Origin: Pannonibacter indicus
GTDB taxonomy: Bacteria; Pseudomonadota; Alphaproteobacteria; Rhizobiales; Stappiaceae
Assembly: GCF_001418225.1 (NCBI RefSeq)
Contig: NZ_LIPT01000001.1
Coordinates: 496,001-560,000 of the forward strand
DNA: 64,000 bases
Direction of reading: 5' to 3'
Positions 18,238-26,505 of the stretch are shown here, one piece after another. Below the pieces are notes generated by a model. The model had not been told where the DNA came from and did not search any database. It saw only the letters and a program-made list of their open reading frames with translations. Positions within the stretch are counted from its first letter, which is position 1. The number at the start of each line of letters is the position of its first letter. Both the position numbers and the translations under genes were made by a program.

Positions 18238-19158
18238 ATGGCCAGCAACATCCGTATCCTCGACGGCGGCATGAGCCGCGAACTGGTGCGGCTCGGCGCC
18301 GAGCTGAAGCAGCCGGAATGGTCGGCCCTTGCCCTCATAGACACGCCCAACATCGTGCGGCAGGTGCATGAGGAATTCATCGCTGCGGGCGCCGATGTCA
18401 TCACCACCAACAGCTACGCGCTGGTGCCCTACCACATCGGCGAAGAGCGTTTTGCCAAGGAAGGCCGCGCCCTGATCGCCCTTTCCGGCCGCCTTGCCCG
18501 GGAAGCCGCAGACGCGGAAACCTCCCGCAAGGTGCTGGTCGCGGGCGGCCTGCCCCCCATCTTCGGCTCCTACGAGCCGCAGAATTTCGATCCCGCCCGC
18601 GTGCAGGACTATCTCTCCGTCCTGGTTGAAGAACTAAGCCCCTATGCGGACGTCTGGCTGGGAGAGACGCTGAGCCTCATTGCCGAAGGCGAAGCCGTGC
18701 GCATCGCCACCGGGGGCACCAACCGCCCCTTCTGGGTGTCCTTCACGCTGGAAGATGCAGACACGGAAGCGGCCATCGCCAAACCGAAGCTGCGCGGTGG
18801 GGAAACAGTGACAGAGGCTGCCGAATGGGCCGCAGGCTCGGGCGCGGCGGCACTCCTGTTCAACTGCGCCAAGCCGGAAATCATGGCCAGCGCCATCAAG
18901 GCCGCCTCAGCCGTCTTCGCCGCAAAAGGCGTGAAGCTGGACCTCGGCGTCTATGCCAATGCCTTTGAAAGCAACACCGATGACGGCGCGGCCAATGAAA
19001 CCCTGCACAGCACCCGCGCCGACCTGACCGGCGACCGCTACACCGGCTTTGCCTGCGACTGGGTGGATGCTGGCGCCACCCTCGTCGGCGGCTGCTGCGG
19101 CATCGGCGCCAGCCACATTCACAGCCTTGCCAACAGGCTTAAGGACCATGCGGCCTGA
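18238..19158 (+). CDS. Homocysteine S-methyltransferase family protein
   Basis: The 306-residue protein has the MmuM/BHMT Zn-methyltransferase layout: ILDGGMSRELVRLG at the start, VITTNSYALVPYHIG, a single zinc cysteine in LLFNCAKPE and the paired cysteines of VGGCCGIGASHI near the C-terminus. Members move a methyl group from S-methylmethionine, SAM or betaine to homocysteine to make methionine. It closes the amino-acid ABC operon 42 nt after the second permease. This suggests the transporter brings in the methyl donor, S-methylmethionine being one option. The donor cannot be read from the sequence. Confidence 0.85.
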   Translation: MASNIRILDGGMSRELVRLGAELKQPEWSALALIDTPNIVRQVHEEFIAAGADVITTNSYALVPYHIGEERFAKEGRALIALSGRLAREAADAETSRKVLVAGGLPPIFGSYEPQNFDPARVQDYLSVLVEELSPYADVWLGETLSLIAEGEAVRIATGGTNRPFWVSFTLEDADTEAAIAKPKLRGGETVTEAAEWAAGSGAAALLFNCAKPEIMASAIKAASAVFAAKGVKLDLGVYANAFESNTDDGAANETLHSTRADLTGDRYTGFACDWVDAGATLVGGCCGIGASHIHSLANRLKDHAA

Positions 19159-19165
19159 AGAAACC

Positions 19166-19222
19166 CTCAGTTCCCAGATAAACTGAGAAAATATCATGGC
19201 GCACCGGCAATTTTGCCGGTGC
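19166..19222 (+). terminator. Two tandem hairpins after the methyltransferase gene
   Basis: CTCAGTT/AACTGAG (19166-19172 with 19181-19187) is followed by GCACCGGCA/TGCCGGTGC (19201-19209 with 19214-19222), then AGTTCTGTTC. Together they probably end the amino-acid operon. The remaining 19223-19397 holds no gene that I can support and should carry the promoter of the TAXI gene. Confidence 0.55.
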
Positions 19223-19397
19223 AGTTCTGTTCAAACCTGATAGAGTTTTTTTCATGATGCGATTCCGGGCAGATGTCCGGGTCATCCGTGTCAGCCCTTC
19301 ACCTCGCCCTTTTCTCAATAGCGGAGGCTTGCCTTTGCGTAGCAGGAACAGGGACCGGGAAAAACAAGCTGAAAACAGCAGAGAGGAACGGGACTAC

Positions 19398-20402
19398 ATG
19401 TTTTTCTTTTTCAAAAGCGCCCTTACCGCAGCAGCCCTGACGGCCAGCCTCATGGCGCCTGCTGCTGCGCAGGATATCAAGTTCTTCACCATCGGTACGG
19501 GCGGCACGGCTGCCACCTACTATCCGGTGGGCGGCGTCATCGCCAATGCCATCTCCAATCCTCCCGGCTCGCGCCCCTGCGAGGAAGGCGGAAGCTGCGG
19601 CGTTCCGGGCCTGATTGCCTCGGCCGTGTCCTCGCGCGGTTCGGTTGACAACCTGAACGCCATTTCTTCGGGCTTGCGCAATTCGGGCTTTGCCCAGTCG
19701 GACGTTGCCTACTGGGCCTATACCGGCACAGGCACCATGCAGGGCCAGCCCCCGGCGGAAAAGCTGCGCGCCATCGCCGCCCTCTTCCCCGAGCATATCC
19801 ATCTGGTGGCCCTGGCTGACAGCGGCATCAACTCGGTTGCCGATCTGAAGGGTAAGCGCGTTTCCCTCGATGAGCCGGGCTCCGGCACCTATGTCGATGC
19901 CAACCTGATCCTCGAAGCCGCCGGTCTTGGCGTTGCGGACGTTACCGCCGAAGCCCTGAAGCCGGATGCTGCCAGCGACGCGCTGCGCAACGGCCAGATC
20001 GACGCCTTCTTCTTCGTCGGCGGCTACCCGACCGGCGCCATCGTGGAACTGGCTTCCGCCGCCAAGATCAAGCTTGTGCCAATCGACGGTGAAACAGCTG
20101 CAAGCCTGACCAGCAAGCATGCCTTCTTCGCCAGCTCCGACGTGCCGGAAGGCGTCTATGAAGGCGTTCCGGCCACAACGACGGTGGCCGTTGGCGCCCA
20201 GTGGATCACCAGCTCGGACGAAAGCGAAGACCTCGTCTACGAGATCACCAAAGCGCTGTGGAACGACAATACCCGCAAGCTGCTGGACACCGGCCACGCC
20301 AAGGGCAAGTCGATCACCAAGGAATCCGCTCTCGACGGCATCGGCATCCCGCTGCATCCGGGCGCCGAGAAGTTCTACCGCGAAGCCGGCCTCCTGAAGT
20401 AA
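19398..20402 (+). CDS. TAXI-family TRAP transporter solute receptor
   Basis: Read from MFFFFKSALTAAALTASLM, the 334-residue protein has a Sec signal peptide ending near AAAQD. Its mature N-terminus, FFTIGTGGTAATYYPVGGVI, is the hallmark of TAXI receptors, and RVSLDEPGSGTYVDANLIL follows in the middle. A cysteine pair (RPCEEGGSCG) may form a disulphide. GAGAGGAAC lies upstream of the chosen ATG; a longer frame opens 48 codons earlier but has no signal peptide at its end. It partners the fused TRAP permease downstream. Ligands of TAXI systems are often dicarboxylates or amino acids; none can be assigned here. Confidence 0.88.
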   Translation: MFFFFKSALTAAALTASLMAPAAAQDIKFFTIGTGGTAATYYPVGGVIANAISNPPGSRPCEEGGSCGVPGLIASAVSSRGSVDNLNAISSGLRNSGFAQSDVAYWAYTGTGTMQGQPPAEKLRAIAALFPEHIHLVALADSGINSVADLKGKRVSLDEPGSGTYVDANLILEAAGLGVADVTAEALKPDAASDALRNGQIDAFFFVGGYPTGAIVELASAAKIKLVPIDGETAASLTSKHAFFASSDVPEGVYEGVPATTTVAVGAQWITSSDESEDLVYEITKALWNDNTRKLLDTGHAKGKSITKESALDGIGIPLHPGAEKFYREAGLLK

Positions 20403-20420
20403 GCCTGACCCGGCACAGCA

Positions 20421-20447
20421 CGGCCCGGAACACCCGTTTCCGGGCCG
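20421..20447 (+). promoter_or_regulatory. Intercistronic hairpin after TAXI receptor gene
   Basis: CGGCCCGGAA (20421-20430) and TTCCGGGCCG (20438-20447) form a perfect 10-bp stem with a 7-nt loop, 18 nt after the receptor stop and 122 nt before the permease start. It could protect the receptor message or partly terminate. Confidence 0.6.
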
Positions 20448-20569
20448 ATTGCTATTGTCGCGGGGATTCAGCCCTTACCACGTCACCTTGATATTCTTCA
20501 TTTGCCGCAAGGGCTTGGGCAGATCGGAACGTGTCACGCCCATTGCGCGCTGGTGTTACAGGACACACG

Positions 20570-22606
20570 ATGACCACGTCCCCGGCTCCCGCGCTGACGG
20601 CCGAACAACTGGCCGAGATCGAGCGCAAATACGATCCCGAGACGGCCTTCCGCCCGACCGGGCCACGCATCGGCCATCTGATCACCGCCATCCTCGTGGC
20701 CATGTCGGTGTATCATTTCTATGCTGCCGGCTTTGCCCTCATCCCGGAACTGATGCACCGGGCCATCCATCTCTCTTTCGTCCTGTCGCTCGTCTTCCTG
20801 ATGTTCGCCTGGCGGCGCAGCATGAATGACCAGTTGCCGCCAAAGGCCTGGTACCGGATCGAGGGCGTGGCAATCCTCGATATCGTTCTGGCGGTCCTGG
20901 GCGTGGCCGCCGCAATGTATCTGCCGCTGCAATCGGCCCAGACGCTGGCCATGCGCGTCGGCAATCCATCACCACAGGACATCTTCTTCGGCTCGGCACT
21001 TTTGCTGCTGACGCTGGAGGCGACACGCCGCTCTGTCGGCCCGACGCTGCCCATCATCGCGCTGCTGTTCATGGGCTTTGCCCTGTTCGGCCCCTGGATG
21101 CCCGGCGCGCTGAAACATGGCGGCACCTCCTGGCTGGGCCTCATCAACCACCTCTACATGACCAATCAGGGCATTTACGGCATCGCCATCGGCGTGATGG
21201 CAAAATACGTGTTCCTGTTCATCGTCTTCGGCGTGCTGGCCACCCGCATCGGCCTGGGGCAGCTCTTCATCGACGTGGCCATGGTGCTGGCCGGGCGCTA
21301 TTCTGGCGGCCCGGCAAAAGTCGCCATCTTCTCCTCCGCCTTCATGGGCACGATCTCGGGCTCGTCCATCGCCAACACGGTGACCACCGGCGCCCTGACG
21401 ATCCCCGCCATGAAACGTGTCGGCTATCCGGCCCGTTTCGCCGCCGCCGTGGAAGCCACCGCCTCCACCGGCGGGCAGATCACCCCGCCCATTCTGGGCG
21501 CTGCCGCCTTCATCATGGTGGAATATCTGCAGATCCCCCTGCGTGATGTGCTGGCCGCAGCCCTGTTCCCAGCATTGCTGCATTATTTCGGCATTCTCAT
21601 CATGGTGCATCTGGAAGCCAAGCGCCTCGGCCTGCGCGGCCTCACCAGGGACGAACTGCCGAAGCTGGGCATCGTGCTGAAGCAGCACTGGCTGTCGGTC
21701 ATCCCGCTGGTCATTCTGGTCTATCTGATCCTCTCCGGCCGCACGCCCGATTATGCCGCCGTCTATGGCATCATCGCCTGTGTCGTCGTCGGCGTGCTGA
21801 ACCCCACCGACCGGCTGAACCTGAAGGATCTCTATAATGCGCTGGCGGCCGGTGCCCGCAACACACTCGCGGTGGGCGCAGCGGCAGCCACTGTCGGCAT
21901 CGTCGTGGGTGTGGTGACGCTGACCGGCGTCGGTTTCCGCATCGGCTATGTCATCGTCCAGACCGCTGGAGATATCGGGTCAACCCTGGGCTCCCTGTGG
22001 CCGCTGTCGCTGTTCACCGCAGGCCAGTGGACCCTGTTTGTCTCGCTGATCCTGATCGCCATCGCCTGCATCATCATGGGCGCCGGCATCCCGACCACCG
22101 CCACCTACATCATTCTGGTCGCTGTGGCCGCCCCTGCCCTTGCCGTGCAGCAGGTGGAACCGCTGGTCGCCCATTTCTTCGTGTTCTACTACGGGGTTCT
22201 GGCCGACATCACGCCACCTGTAGCCCTTGCGGCCTATGCGGCGGCGGGCATCGCCGGGTCCAACCCGTTCCAGACGGGCAACACCGCCTTCCGCCTCGGC
22301 ATCGCCAAGGCGCTGGTGCCGTTTGTCTTCGTCTATTCGCCGTCGCTGCTGCTGGTGAATGCGGACTTCACCTGGTCCGCCTTTGCCATCACGCTCACGG
22401 GCGCCGCCTTCGGCATCGCCTGCCTCGGCGTGGCCTTCTCCGGCTATTTCATCGCCCCGATGCGCAAGCTGGAGCGCTGGTGGACGGGTATCGTGTCGCT
22501 GCTGTTCATCTCGCCGGGCCTTGAGACGATGGCGGCGGGCATTGTCCTGCTGCTGCCGGTGGCGTTCCTGCAGATCAAGGCACGGCAGAAACTGGCCGCA
22601 TCCTGA
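20570..22606 (+). CDS. TRAP transporter fused permease (DctQM type, TAXI-associated)
   Basis: Read from MTTSPAPALTAEQLAEIE, the 678-residue protein is a fused small-plus-large TRAP permease with many membrane segments. Conserved stretches are FGPWMPGALKHGG, FSSAFMGTISGSSIANTVTTG, VEATASTGGQITPPILGAAAF and IIMGAGIPTTATYII, all typical of the 4TM-12TM fusions found with TAXI receptors. It uses an ion gradient rather than ATP. AGGA 6 nt before the ATG at 20570 favours this start over one 13 codons upstream. Confidence 0.9.
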   Translation: MTTSPAPALTAEQLAEIERKYDPETAFRPTGPRIGHLITAILVAMSVYHFYAAGFALIPELMHRAIHLSFVLSLVFLMFAWRRSMNDQLPPKAWYRIEGVAILDIVLAVLGVAAAMYLPLQSAQTLAMRVGNPSPQDIFFGSALLLLTLEATRRSVGPTLPIIALLFMGFALFGPWMPGALKHGGTSWLGLINHLYMTNQGIYGIAIGVMAKYVFLFIVFGVLATRIGLGQLFIDVAMVLAGRYSGGPAKVAIFSSAFMGTISGSSIANTVTTGALTIPAMKRVGYPARFAAAVEATASTGGQITPPILGAAAFIMVEYLQIPLRDVLAAALFPALLHYFGILIMVHLEAKRLGLRGLTRDELPKLGIVLKQHWLSVIPLVILVYLILSGRTPDYAAVYGIIACVVVGVLNPTDRLNLKDLYNALAAGARNTLAVGAAAATVGIVVGVVTLTGVGFRIGYVIVQTAGDIGSTLGSLWPLSLFTAGQWTLFVSLILIAIACIIMGAGIPTTATYIILVAVAAPALAVQQVEPLVAHFFVFYYGVLADITPPVALAAYAAAGIAGSNPFQTGNTAFRLGIAKALVPFVFVYSPSLLLVNADFTWSAFAITLTGAAFGIACLGVAFSGYFIAPMRKLERWWTGIVSLLFISPGLETMAAGIVLLLPVAFLQIKARQKLAAS

Positions 22607-22623
22607 TACCAATAAACAAGACG

Positions 22624-22659
22624 AAAAGCCGGACTCCGGAGCACCGCAGCCCGGCTTTT
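22624..22659. terminator. Bidirectional terminator between TRAP permease and IalB genes
   Basis: AAAAGCCGG (22624-22632) pairs with CCGGCTTTT (22651-22659). The stem is GC-rich at the top and ends in A4/T4 tracts, so it works as a rho-independent terminator in either direction. It sits in the 67-nt convergent gap. Confidence 0.75.
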
Positions 22660-22673
22660 CCTTGAAGAAAACC

Positions 22674-23213
22674 TCATTTCAACAGCGCGGCCGAACGGTC
22701 CAGCGCGGCGGAGAAGCCCTTCAGCGAGACCTGCAGGTGCAGCGGATTGCCGGCAACCGCCTGAACGCCCAGCTTCAGGATGTTGCCCTTGCGGATGGCG
22801 GCAACCGTATCCTTGTTGAGGGTCAGCGGCACCACGCAGCCGACCGGCATGCAGGTCTGGAAACGGGCGCCGGTGACCTTTTCCTGATCATCGACGGTCA
22901 GCTTGACGCCGCCATCAAGGTTGAGGCCGAAAGGCAGAACCAGCGTGCCGTTCACGGTGCCATCAGCGGCCGGAGCGAACTCGGCCAGCAGCACCATCTG
23001 GCGGGTCTGCTGATCCTGCTGCTGCTGCGAGATGGCGCAGCGCTTGCCGCCTTCACCTGACAGGCAGGTCACAGTCCAGTCGTCGAAGGTCTCCTTGACG
23101 GAGGAAGCACCCGATGGCAGGCCGCCTGGTGTCTGGGCGGTGGCCAGACCGGCGGAAAAAATCATTGCAGCACCAGCGAGGGAGGATGCCAGCTTTAAAT
23201 TCATGAATCTCAT
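22674..23213 (-). CDS. Invasion-associated locus B (IalB) family protein
   Basis: The 179-residue protein has a signal peptide (MRFMNLKLASSLAGAAMIFS, cleavage near ATA-QT) and the IalB-family layout: a FDDWTVTC segment, the cysteine pair in CLSGEGGKRCAISQQ, and CMPVGCVVPL. The four cysteines probably form two disulphides in the periplasm or outer membrane. The family is named after the Bartonella invasion protein but is widespread in free-living Rhizobiales, so no virulence role is implied. The start may be the second Met (23204), which has GGGATGAG upstream. Confidence 0.85.
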   Translation of the reverse strand: MRFMNLKLASSLAGAAMIFSAGLATAQTPGGLPSGASSVKETFDDWTVTCLSGEGGKRCAISQQQQDQQTRQMVLLAEFAPAADGTVNGTLVLPFGLNLDGGVKLTVDDQEKVTGARFQTCMPVGCVVPLTLNKDTVAAIRKGNILKLGVQAVAGNPLHLQVSLKGFSAALDRSAALLK

Positions 23214-23600
23214 CCCGATGACCGGAAAGCAGCGCAGCCGCCACCTTCACACAACACCCGCCTACCTAACCGGGCTTGCCCCTGCCTTGCAAGCAATGCC
23301 TGCAGCTGCTGGCGGGCAGCATTATCCCTTGCTGCAGTGTCCTGAAGGCCAGAATTTACAGACCGGCGGCACCCGGACTTACAATACCAAGTCTTGCGAA
23401 GCTGACGCATCACGCCTTGAGAAAGCTCAAATGCCGGACGGGCTCGACCAGATCCGGGCGCGTCAAGCTCATCAGGATTTGGCACAAGCCATCCCTAAGA
23501 TCATTTCTCTGACGAGAAATCTTATCCATGCGCCTGAAGAATCAGGCGCAGAGATTTAGGATTCACCACCCATCAATATAAATTTTTATGAAATAAATTC
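23214..23600. other. Long intergenic region, no supported gene; two tandem hairpins
   Basis: This stretch upstream of the IalB gene has short open frames but none with a convincing start or recognisable product. It becomes AT-rich near 23570-23600. Two adjacent hairpins stand out: ATTTCTC/GAGAAAT (23503-23509 with 23514-23520) and TGCGCCTGA/TCAGGCGCA (23529-23537 with 23542-23550), both with 4-nt loops. They could belong to a small RNA or a 3' end. Confidence 0.4.
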
Positions 23601-23841
23601 GTGAAACTTGTCAAGTTTTTATCACTATAACCATTGGGCTTGCCGTCATCGGCGGATACTTTTGCTTCCGTTGACATCAGTATGACACCAATACGCCCCC
23701 TATGACGAAATCGGAATAACGCTGAACAGCTACATGCCTGCTCCCCTCAGCCAATGGGGCTGCAAGCAGCTGAAAGTGAATTTCGGCAACCAGCTGCCGC
23801 CTTAAGGTTGCAAGGCAGCGACCGTCCAGCAGTGGAAGTGA
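23601..23841 (+). pseudogene. Decayed small membrane protein gene
   Basis: A hydrophobic segment, ITITIGLAVIGGYFCFR, is read at about 23621-23671 and ends at a TGA. After a frame change and further stops, 23701-23802 reads YDEIGITLNSYMPAPLSQWG then CKQLKVNFGNQLPP, with a TAA at 23803-23805. Reading through that stop gives GCKAATVQQWK and a final TGA (23839-23841). The WGC...FG..LPP.GC pattern looks like a conserved small anchored protein whose frame has been broken. The family is not identified and the call is tentative. An alternative is a chance open frame. Confidence 0.3.
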
Positions 23842-23908
23842 TGCCAGCTGCAAGGCATGTTTACCCGGAAGGGCGCCTTGCATGATGACTGGATTTTCCG
23901 TCCTACGG

Positions 23909-23930
23909 CCGGCAGGCACAGGCCTGCCGG
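23909..23930. terminator. Hairpin downstream of P1B-ATPase gene
   Basis: CCGGCAGGC (23909-23917) and GCCTGCCGG (23922-23930) form a perfect 9-bp stem with a 4-nt loop, 21 nt beyond the ATPase stop. On the plus strand TTGTGCTT follows; on the minus strand there is no T-run. It could end either the ATPase transcript or one reading through the decayed gene. Confidence 0.5.
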
Positions 23931-23950
23931 TTGTGCTTCAGCAGCCTTGA

Positions 23951-26218
23951 TCAAACCTCCTTCGCCGGATCATAGGCCAGCAGCCTCAGCGCATTGAGCG
24001 TCACCAGCACGGTTGCTCCCGTATCCGCCATGATCGCCAGCCACAGGCCGGTTACGCCGAGAATGCTGGTGACGAGAAACACCGCCTTCAGACCCAGCGC
24101 GATGGTGATGTTCTGGTGAATGTTGCCCATCGCCTTGCGGGCAAGGCGGATAAGGGCGGGTATATCGGCCACCCTGTCGCGCAGGACTGCAGCATGGGCC
24201 GTTTCCAGCGCCACATCCGTGCCCGAGCCCATGGCGACACCCACCGAAGCCTGCGCAAGGGCGGGCGCATCATTGATGCCGTCGCCCACCATCATCACCC
24301 CGCCGGAGGCCGCCAGCGCACGCACTTCACGCACCTTGTCCTCCGGCATCAGCTCCGCGCGCTGCGTGAGGCCGAGACCGGAGGCAATCGCGGCCGCCGT
24401 GCGGGCATTGTCACCCGTCAGCATGATCGCACGAACCCCCAGCCGTTCCAGCTGACCGACCGCCTCGCGGGCGTCATCCCGCGGTTCATCGCGCAGGGCC
24501 ACAAGTCCGGCAAGGTGTCCGGCCCGGATGACGCAGACCACAGTCTTGCCTTCGCATTCCAGATGTTCCGCCTGCGCCGCAGCACTTTCCGGCAGCAGGC
24601 CGGTTTCGCTGGCATGGCGCGGAGAGATCACCTGCAGTAACTCTCCGGCGGCCAGTGCCTCGACACCGCGCCCGGCCATGGCCCGCGCCCCGGATGAAGG
24701 AAGAACGCTCGCCCCGGTCTCTTGCGCACGGGTGAGGATGGCTTTCGCCAGCGGATGCGACGACCCCACTTCGACGGAGGCTGCGGCAGAGATCACCTCC
24801 AGCACGTCAAACCCGCCAAAAGGAACCACGTCCACCACCTGCGGGCGGCCAGCCGTCAGCGTGCCGGTCTTGTCGAAGGTGACCGTCTTCACCTGCGCGA
24901 TGGCTTCGATCACGGCACCACCTTTCATGAGGAGGCCACGGCGTGCGCCCGCGGACAGGGACGAGGCAATGGAGGCCGGCACCGAAATGACCAGCGCACA
25001 GGGGCAGCCGATCAGGAGCAGCGACAGGGCACGGTAGATCCAGGTGTTCCACTCCCCGCCAAACCCGAGCGGGGGCACAACGGCGACTGTGGCGGCCAGC
25101 AGCACGATGAAAGGCATGTAGTAGCGGCTGAACCGGTCGATGAAACGCTCGGTCGGGGCGCGGGCGTTTTCCGCCTCTTCCACCAGCTTGATGATGCGGG
25201 CAATGGTGTTGTCCGCCGCAGCCCGGGTCACTTCAATGCTGAGGGCGGCTTCGGTGTTGATGGAACCGGCAAAGACCTCCGCCCCCTCGCCCTTGGTCAC
25301 CGGCACGCTTTCCCCCGTGACCGGGCTTTCATCAATGCCGGAAATGCCGGAGCGGATGACGCCATCGGCGGGAATGCGATCTCCCGGCCGCACCAGCACC
25401 ATCTGCCCCGGCGCAAGGCTTTCCGCCGCCACCTGCCGCGTTCCGCTGTCCGTTTCCAGCAGCGCAGTTTCCGGCACCAGCCGCGCCAGAGCCCGGATGC
25501 CATCGCGTGCGCGGTTGGCGGCAACGCCCTCCAGCACCTCGCCCACGGCAAAGAGAAACACCACCAGCGCCGCCTCTTCCGCCGCCCCGATCGCCAGCGC
25601 ACCGGCGGCGGCAATGGTCATCAGCATCTCGATGGTGAAGGGCATGCCGGCCGCCAGCGCGGCAAAGGCACGCCGTGCAACAGGCGCAACGCCGATGACG
25701 CAGGCCACGGTGAAGACCCAGGCCCCAACCTGCGGCGGCAACACGAAATGCGCGGCCCAGGCCAGAGCCAGCAGCGCGCCGGTCAGGATGACCAGCCGCC
25801 CCTTGCCCGTCTGATACCATGCCCGGCGGGCGCCATCGGCCTGCGGCTTGTCGTCTTCGTGACCGTGACTGTGGCTGTGAACGCCCCCATGGGCATGATC
25901 GTGGTGATGCTCATGCTCATAATCATGGCTGTGATGCTCATGCCCGCAGCAGCCAGCGGCCTTGCCGGATTGGCCTTGCTCCTGTCCGGCGCGGGGGCTG
26001 ATGCCGAACCCCAGAGCACTGACGGCCTTTTCCACCACCTGCCGCCCGGTCTGGCTTTCGTCCAGCCTCAACCGCAGGCGTTCACTCATCAGCGCCACCT
26101 CGACGGCACTCACCCCCGGCAGGCGCTCCACCGCACCCTTGATCTTGCCCGCGCAGCACCCGCAGTCCATGCCCGTCACGGTCCACTCAAGAACTGGCGC
26201 CGCATCATGCTTGCTCAT
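23951..26218 (-). CDS. zntA: Zn/Cd/Pb-exporting P1B-type ATPase
   Basis: Read from MSKHDAAPVLEWTVTGMDCG, the 755-residue protein has a heavy-metal-associated domain with the CxxC motif (plus an extra Cys, CGCC) and a His-rich linker at about residues 90-125. Six or more membrane segments follow, with the CPC metal-site motif (residues 405-407), the phosphorylated Asp of DKTGT (449), the SSHPLAKA motif, MLTGDN and VGDGINDAPALA. CPC together with the His-rich linker points to Zn2+/Cd2+/Pb2+ rather than copper. AAGGAG 6 nt upstream fixes the start, six codons inside the longest frame. The promoter carries a MerR-type dyad. Confidence 0.93.
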   Translation of the reverse strand: MSKHDAAPVLEWTVTGMDCGCCAGKIKGAVERLPGVSAVEVALMSERLRLRLDESQTGRQVVEKAVSALGFGISPRAGQEQGQSGKAAGCCGHEHHSHDYEHEHHHDHAHGGVHSHSHGHEDDKPQADGARRAWYQTGKGRLVILTGALLALAWAAHFVLPPQVGAWVFTVACVIGVAPVARRAFAALAAGMPFTIEMLMTIAAAGALAIGAAEEAALVVFLFAVGEVLEGVAANRARDGIRALARLVPETALLETDSGTRQVAAESLAPGQMVLVRPGDRIPADGVIRSGISGIDESPVTGESVPVTKGEGAEVFAGSINTEAALSIEVTRAAADNTIARIIKLVEEAENARAPTERFIDRFSRYYMPFIVLLAATVAVVPPLGFGGEWNTWIYRALSLLLIGCPCALVISVPASIASSLSAGARRGLLMKGGAVIEAIAQVKTVTFDKTGTLTAGRPQVVDVVPFGGFDVLEVISAAASVEVGSSHPLAKAILTRAQETGASVLPSSGARAMAGRGVEALAAGELLQVISPRHASETGLLPESAAAQAEHLECEGKTVVCVIRAGHLAGLVALRDEPRDDAREAVGQLERLGVRAIMLTGDNARTAAAIASGLGLTQRAELMPEDKVREVRALAASGGVMMVGDGINDAPALAQASVGVAMGSGTDVALETAHAAVLRDRVADIPALIRLARKAMGNIHQNITIALGLKAVFLVTSILGVTGLWLAIMADTGATVLVTLNALRLLAYDPAKEV

Positions 26219-26272
26219 GGTCATCTCCTTGCCCAACGAACGGTCATTTCAGGTCATGACCCATGGGCTAGC

Positions 26273-26295
26273 ACCTCTAGCGGCTAGAGGTTCAA
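26273..26295 (-). promoter_or_regulatory. MerR-family (ZntR/CadR-like) operator-promoter
   Basis: On the minus strand TTGAAC (26295-26290) is a -35 box that overlaps a perfect dyad, ACCTCTAG-CGG-CTAGAGGT (26273-26291, plus-strand reading). About 19 bp separate it from a weak TAGCCC -10. A dyad filling a 19-bp spacer is the defining layout of promoters activated by MerR-type metal sensors. It lies 55-77 nt upstream of the ATPase start. No merR-type gene is present in the window. Confidence 0.75.
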
Positions 26296-26505
26296 GCGTT
26301 TTTTTTGACGCATAGCAACGCCCGTTTTCAGGACGGAAAAGGCTCTGCCGATGATGGACTCATGGGCCGACTCGTGAAACATGACAGGAGCAAGACGGCA
26401 AAGTGACGCGCAGAATGGCATGCCTCGATATTCATCTTGCAGGCGCAGTTTTGATCGCCTTACCATCCGGTCAAAAAGCAGGGATAACGACAGAAGGAAC
26501 TCCAG

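Noticed and set aside
16747-18435. 562-codon open frame on the minus strand
   Set aside because: It is antisense to both polar-amino-acid permeases and the start of the methyltransferase gene, and is full of Gln/His/Arg runs without motifs.
22674-23213. Pathogenicity marker because of the IalB name
   Set aside because: The family is widespread in non-pathogenic Rhizobiales, and nothing else in the window suggests host invasion.
24722-26287. 521-codon plus-strand frame opposite the P1B-ATPase
   Set aside because: It has no motifs and is fully antisense to an ATPase with complete catalytic motifs.
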